Source: Branchiostoma floridae | Taxonomy: Eukaryota; Chordata; Leptocardii; Amphioxiformes; Branchiostomatidae | Reading direction: 5' to 3' | Length of the DNA stretch: 64,000 bases | Assembly (NCBI RefSeq): GCF_000003815.2 | Contig: NC_049980.1 | Span: 15,929,576-15,993,575 of the forward strand | Shown here: in pieces, positions 11,663 to 22,900 of the stretch | How positions within the stretch are numbered: the stretch's first letter is position 1 | How the letters are laid out: each line of letters starts with the position of its first letter | Program-made: the position numbers and the translations under genes | Notes under the pieces: model-generated | What the model saw: the letters and a program-made list of their open reading frames with translations, nothing else | Database searches by the model: none | What the model was told of the DNA's origin: nothing

Positions 11663-13900
11663 TTAGTAGTAACCTCTGCCATAACTCTGGCCAGTCGTGA
11701 ACGCATCAGGAAGTGTGTCTGTCAAAAGAAAGTTACGTTAGAGAATACAAGCAATTAAACTCTCCCATTCAGTCATTCAGTGGTAGGAAAGAAAAACGAC
11801 AACTTCACAATCAGGGAATATGGCATGAAATGTGTCACAATACATTGTAAGTTGTACTCGTAATAGACGTTTGGAAGTAACATATGTACTACGATTTCAG
11901 ACAGCTCAATAGTGAAAACGGAAAAGCCGAAAATGCAAAATCTACCAAGAAAACGTACTGTGATATACAATTATGAGAGTCTGAATGACAAATGTAGACC
12001 TGCAACGACGAGGCTAACTAGAAAAGAATTAGCAGGTTTTCTGAATACCTCGCTGATCTTGTGGGCAATTTTGACATCATCGCTATAAACGTAGTGAAAG
12101 GGACGTACCGTTACACGTGTAGGTGAGGTCAGACCAAATGATTTGTTCCTGTGAAAAGCAGAAGACACCCAGTCGACCGCCTCTCATCGTTGTGTCAATG
12201 ATCGTTCCCGAGTCAGCCACCAAATTCTGTCCCTCGTACAGTCGAACCCTGATGACAATCATCAACAAGAGGTCATCAAATGTGTCACGCAAGTGTGTTT
12301 ACAATTTGTCCATGAACATTTTCCACATGATCATACAACCTACCGGAATGATGTTAAAGTCCCGGACAACTTTGGCGTCTACATACCTGATGTACCCAAC
12401 GCTGGGCCTGTGTTCAAGTTGCCACCGGTAAGACGCCTTGTCCTTCCATCCAACATTCCTGGGATCCTTCCACAGAAGTTTCACCTGCAGATCCACAGAA
12501 TTCCATTGATGTATCATTTTGCATATTTACAACGTTAAGTCAGCAATGAATAAAAAATCAGGGCTTGCAATCTTGCAGAATACTTAACAACCCTGTCACA
12601 CATGACGGATCATGTCCACTCAACCTTCTCCAGACCATGGTCGGCAGTCAGTCGACAGCAAGGTCATTTGTGGTTGGGGATTGGTCGGCATTCTCGGCTA
12701 CGTCAATTGAATATAAATTTTGATGAATCAAAGTCAGGAAAGTCCTATTCTGCTTGGAACCGGCAATATGAGCTTTGCGATGAAAGGAGACCTGAATCTA
12801 GAAAGGATGGATTCCAGGTCACTCCCTGTTCAACGCCGACCTTAGTTGGGGATGGTCTCCTAAATGTGAGACAGGGGCTTAAGGCACTCACCTGAGACTC
12901 TGTGTCTCCTGTGTTCCACAGCGCGTTTCGCAACATCTCCCCGGGACCGGTGTTGGACTTCACGGCCTGTTATGAAAAGTGAGCAGAGTAAAGTGGAGTA
13001 TAAAATGTTCCATGGAGCTCCCTCCACTTTCCACTAAAGGCTGTGACCGCTGGGCAAGCAAACATCTGACAGGTCACTCAGTAAATTTCATAGATAAAGA
13101 AAGTTTTACTTTTGAATGCTTTGTTGTTTTTTAGATCTTACTTTGACATCGTACATCATATTCAGATTAGAAAATCGATAGTTCAACGATCGCTGTTTTC
13201 AAGAAAGAGGGCCTTAATAGGAACACATTGTGAAGCTGTATAACAATTTGCTTACATGAGATCTGGTGCTTCATGAAGTTGATATGCATCGAAGTTGAGC
13301 GTGCTCTGAATATTTTGAATGAAGTTTTTGGAAGACACCAGTATAACATATAAGGATCTATATAGCAGAGACTTGACAACGTTTGTGACATGAACCTTAA
13401 GCTGCAGCCCGGGTTCCGCCACGGCTCGGAAAGGCGTGGCCTGCCAGTAGGTCTGCTCCTTCTGTTTCCACATGACGACATAGAAACTGCCACTGTCTTG
13501 GTACGAAAAGATGAAGCCTGCGTAGTCGTCATCAGTTTCTGTGTTGACGTAGAAGGTTCCACTGAAATCCACGCCGTTAAACCCTGTGAAGCCTGAAACA
13601 CAGACAAAAAAATGTAAGGTGGATGCTCAACACAAAAGTTGCTCAAGCAACTGGATAAGTATTGAAGACGGCACTATCCGCTGTCTTCTGTCATCAGATG
13701 TCCAACGTAGTAAGGCAGCTGCATCATTTACAATTCCTTTAAACTCACTACAAGAAGTGTATAATTATCTATACAACGGGACCTAAATGATAACGTTATG
13801 GTATACCTTTAGGCATATGGTAATAGTTTGTGATATGGTGAAGCTACTCACCGACGGCGAGACCTGGGTCACTGTTCATTGTCTGCACGATTTCACGTCC
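11663..13900 (-). CDS. Thrombospondin C-terminal L-lectin domain exons
   Basis: Six exons encode residues 787-990. Diagnostic strings are [91 protein letters not shown] and [11 protein letters not shown], all hallmarks of the thrombospondin C-terminal domain, which packs on the calcium-loaded type 3 wire and binds cell-surface partners. The last exon adds a short tail ending in Gly-Tyr-Tyr. The 13396-13592 exon uses a GTTCAT donor. The interval 13901-15195 contains no residues needed for the domain, because 15196 joins 13900 in phase. Confidence 0.93.
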
Positions 13901-16900
13901 CTGGTAGGCAAGACAATGGCAAATAACATACAGTTGTGAGCACCCAACAATGACAACAGCAGAAAGTAACAACATACGCAAGTACAGATTCTGATACATG
14001 TATGAAAACCAAAGCCAATGGCGTCATCGACCACCTTGTAGGTGTGGATAGATAAGGCGAATGAGACAGTTGATGTTCAAATATGAAGTTGGCGTCTCCA
14101 AGCAGCTGCTGTTGAATGCTTTGCAGTGCTGTACACATCGGGGAACAGCTGCGTTAATCGAGAAGTGTAGACCTCTGTTAACATACAGCAGGCAAGCCTG
14201 TGTCCTCAACATCTCAGTATCACTGCCGACCCTCTGTACCGTGAGTGCCGTCTGGCTGTCGTTCCACGTCACTGTGCTTAATGTAGCATCTTTTGTTCAG
14301 CAGATAACACAGCCAGTGGCTCCTCCTTTGGCATATCTCAAGTCATGACGAGAAATATTTGAGAGCGAATACCAGGAAATGACGTATTGACCCCCGAACT
14401 TAACATAGCAACTTTTTCCAGAGAGAAGATGATGAGAATGACAAAGCCCAGCTCACTCTTGATCGGCCTCCGTATTTCCTCCCAACGACCAACCAATGAC
14501 TGCTGTCACTGTTTGGTTGATGTTAGTGACAGCGCTGTTGTGAGCTTTCAGCCGTTAGATTAACTTATTGCACGTGTGATTGCATAGGTGTTTTTTGTGT
14601 TGACTTTAAAGGCAATGAGAGCGTCATATTGCATGGGGTTGTACAAAAAAAACGCTGTTACCTCTCTGGAGATGACAGTTGTCCGCTCCTCTCACAGCAT
14701 TTACATAGCCACCCTCTGCGTCGTTTTTCTTTGAAACTTACCGCCTAAATTTACACATGAGTCTAGCAGTACATTCGACCTTTTCAAACTCTGAAAATTT
14801 GGGTGTGAATTTTTTTAAATTTCACTGTTAGCCAGGAAAAGTCTACAACTAAAGGCCTCTGGTTGTATTTGATTTTAACTGTCTCCGTCATGATGGCACT
14901 TATTGCAACGTCGTGTGTCTTACGGCGTTAGCAGTCAACCCCATGATTGTCTCTAAACGAACTTGAATGTCTGATGATTCACAATCATGCGGTCCCCCAA
15001 CGTCATACAAACCTGTAACCATAGAGCAATCTATAACACCAACAGTGATCACATGTCTGATAGTTCTTTTTTGGGGGTGCAATTTACATATTGCCATAGA
15101 CGGCACATAAAAATTAGGGACGGTATTCAATGCAGCAGTTATAGTACTATAATACGAGCAAAAGCAAGCCATGTTACAGTAAGACGCAGACTAACCTCGT
15201 TCAGAACAACCCAGTTGGGGTCTATCTGGGCTTCTCCTTCGGGATCAAGGACAACTGTCTGGAAGGCGCGGAAGTCTGTCTTCTGAATGGCCGCGTTTTC
15301 TGGACAGACGTCAATCCAATTCACCACGTTATCGTTATCGAAATCGTCTTCGCAGGCATCGCCGACCAAGTTGCCTGTAAAGAGAGACTCACGTATTAAC
15401 TAGTGAACCAACTGAACACAACATGACGTTTTACCTCGTTAAGAATGACCCAGTTGGGGTCGATCTGAGCCTCTCCCTCCGGGTCCAGCACTACTGTCTG
15501 GAACTCTCGGAAATCAGTCCGCTGGATGTTGGCGTTCTCAGGACATACGTCTATCCAGTCCACCTGGTCATCGTCATCATAGTCATCCTCGCAGATGTCA
15601 CCTCTTCCATTCCCTAGAAAGCAGCCGGCACAAGTCGCCTACCAACTACACTGGTAAAAGTTATTTAAACTAACTGGTACCTTCCATGCGATGCCTCACT
15701 GTTTGATTACACGACCATTTCACCAGAGGCCATGGGTGAGGAGCGACCACTGAGTGACCGCTGAGCGACAAGAAATTTGACAAATCAAGCTCTTGAAGTC
15801 AGAAACACTTGCATATATGTAAACTCCCTAAAACCTACCGTTGGTGTCGAGCTGTGTCGGGTTCACCACCAGGCGGCAGTTGTCGTTGGTGTCAGTAACG
15901 CCGTCGTTGTCGTCGTCATCGTCACACTGGTCGCCTGGAAAAAAAACACAGCTTGTGTTAAACCAGAGCGGACAAGTACTCAACCAAACCACATTGTTGG
16001 TCAAATTGTTGACATGATACCAGACTTTTGACAAGTTTGCTCTGTGCAAGGCCAGAGGCACCGAGCTACGTACTCAACAGTCGACAAGTTAGTAACAATA
16101 ATATACTAACTTGAATTCAGTGCCACAATGTCCACAACTGCCTCAAAGCAAGTAAGAAAGTTCAGCACGTAGCAAGACCCAAAGGCCACTTCAATGCTAC
16201 ATGAGTAGGCGACAACAGCAGGTTGACACCGCGAGCGTATCAGTTGCTTATCGACATCGCACTGAATCCGTACTTAAGCGATCTAAAAGCTTAGGGGTCT
16301 TCTTATTACCATCGTCTTATAAGCTTACCTATGCCGTCGACATCTGTATCTAGTTGGTCACTGTTGGGAACTGTTGGACAGTTGTCTGAACTGTCCTGGT
16401 AGCCATCACCGTCCCTAGTAGGTGCAAACAAAATTCATAGTCCACATCCAAAGTAACGGCAATACATCCTAAACAAAGCACTGGTTCATTTTTAGATGCG
16501 CTTTCTGTGCATTCCACTACATGCAAGAGGGGCTTTAAAGAATCTTTAAATTACTTGCATTATTTTGAATAAGTCAATATCCAAGTCACAATAGTTCAAA
16601 ATTTAAAAAAAATATCAAAATTGAATAAATTCATATGTCGTTGGAAACATTTTAAAAGTGACTGTAGAGAAATCTGTTTGCTCATAATCATTTTCGAACA
16701 TATATGTGATCAGCCGTCCAGAGTGCTACCGTTTTAGGTTCATAGGCTCTTAAAATTAGCTGGTGCGCCTTATAAAAAAAATCATTGGAGCACAGTGCTC
16801 TTATCAATACTTGTTCGTGCCTAAACCATGGACTGCACAGATCAACAGTCAACTGTATACGATATTTTAACGATTTGATACTTTAAGAATGACCTCAGCT

Positions 16901-19900
16901 TTTAGATGCATTCTATCCAAGAGGTAATCTTCCATTCGTCTTGCAAGAAGGAAGGCATGTTAAGTAATTTTGTACTTTTTGCCTTTAAATTTACATCAAC
17001 ATCAAATTTACTAATTTCGTATGTTGCAAGTTGAATTAACGGTCATTTCAACTGTTAACCTTTTCAAAAATACATTTTTAACATTTGACAACAGTCATGT
17101 CTGACTATGGGTTCAGGTACACGGTTTAGGTCTGCGGAATAAAGTAGTAACTGTTGTGAATGTTGTGAATTGCTGGTACGCCCAATTTTGGGGGTTGGGA
17201 GCACAGTGCTTCTAGGTTGAAAATTCCACTTTTTTGAGTAGCAAGTTGCAGCTTACTGGTCTTCATTCGTATCACACGTGTCTCCTACCAAGTCGTCGTC
17301 ACTGTCATTCTGTGAAGAGACGAGAAAAGAATTTTATTGGACATAAAATGTGTAGGCTTAGGGTTGTTGATTAAGGTTCTGGGTTCCAATCCTTGACAGT
17401 GCCCAAAGTTGTACCATTTGGAAAGTCATTACACTCACTTACTCACTTAACTCAGGCGTACATCAGTACCTTCATGTAGCTTCGGTTAGAGACGTCCTCT
17501 GGAATTTGACGTAAAGCTGAATGACTCGTGTTTGAGAAAAGACACTTATCCAAAAGAGTTGGGGCCGATCCCGACTTCACTAGATCAAACATAAGACTCT
17601 GTTCTTCGGATCGACATCTTGAAAAGGTGATGATAGTCACCTGTTATGTCAATCAGTCCCAAAATGAGATACATGTCCATAAGATAAGCCAACAACTCGC
17701 CTGTGTTGGGTTACTGTTGTCCGGACAGCTATCACACTCGTCACCGACCCCGTCCCCATCCCGGTCCACCTGCCTCTGGTTCGGGATCTTTGGACAGTTG
17801 TCCAACAGGTTGGGAATACCTCAAGAGAAATGAGACATGAAAGCTCAAGCCAATGTCACACGAAGTCGATCATGACCTATTGTCCACACCTAACCACTGC
17901 CGAATGTTTTTAACGTTTTAATTTGAAACGTTCGAATGATACAGCTGACCAGTAGCAAACCTCTCATTGCCCAACATAGCCTCCCAGTCGACTCCCAACC
18001 ATGGTCTGCAAACTGTTGGGGAATGGGGATGGTTCGGAGGCGATGGTCGGTTATGTGTTACAGGGGGTTTAGCTCTGTCTCTGTATTCCATGAACGGCAT
18101 ACTTTCATAATTTCTAGGTCTTTACATCAAGTAGAAAAGTCGATCTCTGATTTGCTGTGAGCAAACGTCTTTTCTGTCCAAGAAACTACAATTCATCTAG
18201 CCGAAGTAACAGTCATCATTCTGGTGCATGAAATATCGACTTACTATCGCCATCAATGTCGTTATCGCAAGCGTCGCCCACGCCATTCCTGTCTGTGTCC
18301 AGCTGGCTGGGGTTAGGGACATTGGGACAGTTATCACAGGCGTCTCCATCTGAGTCCGTGTCCGAGTTCTGCTGCCCAGTATTCGGCTTCAACGGACAGT
18401 TGTCCTGTGAATTTGGAAAATACTGGGTATCAGTTGACTGTATGCGGCTAGAACGACTTGTCTCTGAGACTTCGAATTCTTATTTCAGAAGACGAACCTC
18501 ACATTTACATTTCTTTGACAACCCTTATAATTAACAACACATACCATTTGAGCAAGGTATATTTACCGAATATGTTCATCAATTAGTGCTCACCCATGAT
18601 AATTCGTGGATTGCAGAAGAATTTGTGAAGGCTCTCTATGGACCCGATCACATTCGGTTGTCTTACGTTCCCAAATCAAAAGTATTCTTAGGATAATCGT
18701 GTGTGTGCAGTGCAAATTTAGCCACCTTGTAACAAAAAATGCTGTCTTAGATTCTTATATTGCTGTCACAAACTACTTGAACGTCCCACGACTGCAAAAT
18801 AATAGGACGAATTTGGCCGTATCAATGCACACAACAAAGCCCAATTTCGAGGTACATCTGTCGTGCTGTTTATGGTAAGTCGGGCTGACCTCCATGTTGG
18901 GCACGCCGTCACCATCGGCATCATCGTCACACGCGTCTCCGATCCTGTCTCCATCAGCGTCCTCCTGGCCAGAGTTCGGCACCAGAACACAGTTATCCTG
19001 ACCAACAGAGAACAGACATTGGAGTTGTTACAGAGTTCGGCACCAGAACACAGTTATCCTGACCAACAGAGAACAGACATTAGAGTTGTTAAAGAGTTCG
19101 GCATCAGAACACAGTTATCCTGACCAACAGAGAACAGACATTAGAGTTGTTACAGAGTTCGGCATCAGAACACAGTTATCCTGACCAACAGAGAACAGAC
19201 ATTAGAGTTGTTACAGAGTTCGGCATCAGAACACAGTTATCCTGACCAACAGAGAACAGACATTAGAGTTCGGTACCAGAACTATTTTATTCTGACCAAC
19301 AGAGAACATCTACATTAGAGTTGTTACAGAGTTCGGCATCAGAACACAGTTCTCCTGGCCAACAGAGAGCAGACATTACAGTTGTTACAGAGTTCGGCAC
19401 CAGAACACAGTTATCCTGACCAACAGAGAACAAACATTGGAGTTGTTACAGAGTTCGGCATCAGAACACAGTTATCCTGACCAAACAGAGAACAGGCATT
19501 AGAATTGTTTTAGAGTTTCTTGTTCTATAAGGCGATTTGCATCCATTTCCAACGAAATTGCACGGTTTTGAAAGGAAAAATGATATGAAGGAGGTTTCCT
19601 TCCAGCATAAGGTAAAGTGGGTACATTTAGGGTGTATACATAGAACCTTTAGAACCTTACGTTAAAGTACTTACCGGTCGGCACTTAGGATCAGAACATG
19701 GGAGAGCTTCATCTGGATAGCCGTCAATATCAGTGTCCGGGCCGCACAGGAAGCCGTTTCCGCCCCAGCCCACTTTGCACTTTGATACAATAAATGGAGA
19801 AGGGTAAGTGTTGTTCTCATTTGCCAAATATACTAGTAGTCTGTATGGGCTCTTACAATTGATTCGAAGCGATATCTATGTAGGAACTAGCTAGGTAACC

Positions 19901-22900
19901 TTTTCGTTATTGTCACACGGCACATCAACGCGACTCGCACGGCTTGCAGGAGAGGGGATAAAATGTCAACATTTGGACCAAGAGCCATCGAAGCAACCTT
20001 GCAGACCCAGGCCGTGCGCTGAAGAGTCAATGGCGTATTTTCCAATATGTCACAGAGCATGTTAGAACATGTATGTAATATGTGTAGTCAAACCTATACA
20101 ACAGACCACCTCTACATAAAGACCACTGGCCGCTTGTTGGTGGTTTCTTAGGAATTTTCCCCACTGACACCAACATTACGAATCCTGTCCTTTATGAGTA
20201 TCTGTCCACAAAGACCAGATTTTTGCGCTCAGAAGTTCCCTGAGTGGTATTGATTGCATACAATCCTAGGTTATCAAAGTGAAGTTTCAATCAGTAGTTT
20301 TCTAACCTCACACTTGTATTGTCCCGGCTTGGTGACCTTGCAGTTGGCGTTCTCGTCGCACGGGTTCGTACCTCCGTCCGAGCACCGCCTGCCCGGCCGG
20401 CACCCGACCGTCTGGTTCCCCACGTACCCCGTCAAGCACGGCCCGCACCGGAACGAACCCTGGCGGCAAAACATAACATGTAGGAATGATCATGAAAATT
20501 GGACAGGTTTGTATCAGTAACACGTCCTTTGCGCTAGAGGTTTTGAACGATGAGCGATTAATCACATTTTTACATCATGCACCATATCTAAATCATAGAA
20601 CCAAGGGTCACACAAATCCAAGTGTCACCCCGGCAGCACAAATGACCAGTACAAAGAGAAATGGCCAGCAAAAGTGTATTATGAGTAACAACAAAAACAA
20701 GACAAACAAAAAACGAAAAGGGCCTAGAGAGCCTGCTATGGAGACTAGGTCATCCATGCGGCATAACATGAAAGTAATCAGCTTCTATATGCAGCTACAT
20801 GATAATACATGACAAATTCTATAATCATGGCAATCTACATTGAATTTCTTACGGCACTCTTAGAAATCTTTGCAGATATTTGTCGTGTAGTCTAGAGTGA
20901 CTTCACTAGAGCATATTCAGAGGCAATAACGTTTTGTCGACTAGTTTAAACCAAGTTGTATTTTACCCACCATAGTGTTCGTGCAGACAGAGTTAGGCAC
21001 ACAGCCACCGTTGTTGCCGTCGTTACATTCGTTGAGGTCCCGACACACCTGAAATAGATGGGTTCATTAGAGTTTCTAGAAACAACAGCATAGTTTAAGA
21101 TTTATATATTCACAAATGAACATTCAATAGAAATGCAATAACCGTTGCTCGGTAAAGCGGTTATCACACTGGGCTGCGCCTGATGGTGAAAAATTATTGC
21201 GGTATCTTTGCGATTTTTTCGCCAATTTTCCCCTGCGGTCACACCTACTTGCGACACACGGGTAAAATACGTGACAACGTAAGATCCCTACTAACAGCAA
21301 AAGAAACTGAACAAGAATATCTAGAAAGAAACTCTACAAGTAGAAAGAACGGTTTCAGAAAGATGCAAAAAGAATCTCTACATAGAGAAAGGATATTTTC
21401 ACAAAGATCTGTAAAGAACCTTGACGTGTAAAATGAAGATCTGGAAAGAACCACTACACGTACCTGTCTGTTCCTGAGTGCGAACTCCACACCCACCCCC
21501 TCTACCTTGTTCCCTGTGTACCCCCTAGGACAAGCCCTACAGCGGAACCCTGGGGACAGGTTCTGGCACGTTGTCAGCACGGAACAGGGTGTAGCAAGAC
21601 GACACTGGAACAGGTGGCATGGTTATCATTCTGTCGTAATATTTATGGCAAGTATAAATGACTGCAACTAATCTCATACATCAGTGCTTAGATGTTTACC
21701 TAACTAGCATAATTAGATGTTTAGAATAAGATCATTCTCCTACGCAGAGCTTTGCCCGTTGCAAGATACCTTGGGGAGGCTCTGCTCAACCTAAGATTGT
21801 GGGTGTAGCCTGTAACTAGCTGTCAACCAAACAATAACCAAAAACCAGACAATGACCTAAATGTTTCCTTCAGGTAAGGCAATTCTCTAACTGGGTGAAA
21901 GCTAGTTACCGGCGAACCCACAAAAGTAAAAAGAAAACTCCGTCTGGTTTGTATAGACCATATTCGAGGCTATGTGCATGAAGATGGATAAAAGACAGAC
22001 ATCAAAGAAACAGTCCTCACTTCGTCCACATCCGCACAGTGTGTACCGTTGCCTTGGTAACCCCCGGGACAGTCCCCACACTCGAACCCGGTGGGCGTGT
22101 CTGTACAGGAGACTCCCGCCCAGCACGGGTCGTCATTGCACGTCCGACGGGGCTGGGGAACCCCACCTGGGATATTCATAAATACAATACAATACAATAC
22201 AATACAGTACAGTACAAGACACGGCAACTATCATACATAAAAACGACTACCCATGAGCATTTGTATTCATGACTATGATGATAATATTAATAGTTCAAAA
22301 TAAACCTTCATGAAATATTCATGAGAAAATCAAAGCCGCTAACTTAAAAGGCAAGAAAACAACATAAGCCGTAAAAAGCTCTTATGAAATCCGTTGAGCC
22401 ATCTATCAATTTTTTGTTCGCCCGTCCATCGCTCGTCCGTCGCTCGGTGGTCCCAGCCTTTATTGAAATGGATGTGATAATAAAACAGATGATAAAAAAC
22501 AGATGATAATTAACCAGACCGTTACCTCCGCAGGCGTCACAGTTCTCCATAACAGTCCTCAACCCTGCCGTCTCACGGGCCTGCACATCAAGAGAAACAG
22601 TGCAATTAGATAGTTAGTCCTTTCCGCACCAGATGGTATATAGGGCGGCGCCCATCTGCTTGCCAATAGCCCTTGGACCTCACCTTTGTGCAATCACTTC
22701 AACAAGCGGCTAGTCCACTGGAAGACGCGTGCATACTAAACTACCATGATCTTTCCCAAATGCAGAGAACGTTATATGTACCATCTTCTCACTTCACCAT
22801 TTCACCCGTAGAGTAGTGCAGTACTTTTACGTTTGTGTCTGGTATCAACCCTAGCCTAGCCATAGATAATGGGGCGAGGAGGTTGTTTTCCAGGATGCAT

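Noticed and set aside
14024-14272. Minus-strand open frame ([14 protein letters not shown]) with an acceptor-like CACAG, possibly an extra thrombospondin exon
   Set aside because: The L-lectin domain is continuous from 15196 to 13900 in phase 0 without it, no good donor follows and it matches nothing in the family.
17350-17410. GGGTTCCAATCC as a tRNA B box
   Set aside because: No A box or cloverleaf pairs at the right distance.
18972-19513. Nine tandem coding exons for type 3 repeats
   Set aside because: Only the first 26 nt of the exon is repeated and each unit lacks a donor; decoy splicing would hit a stop.
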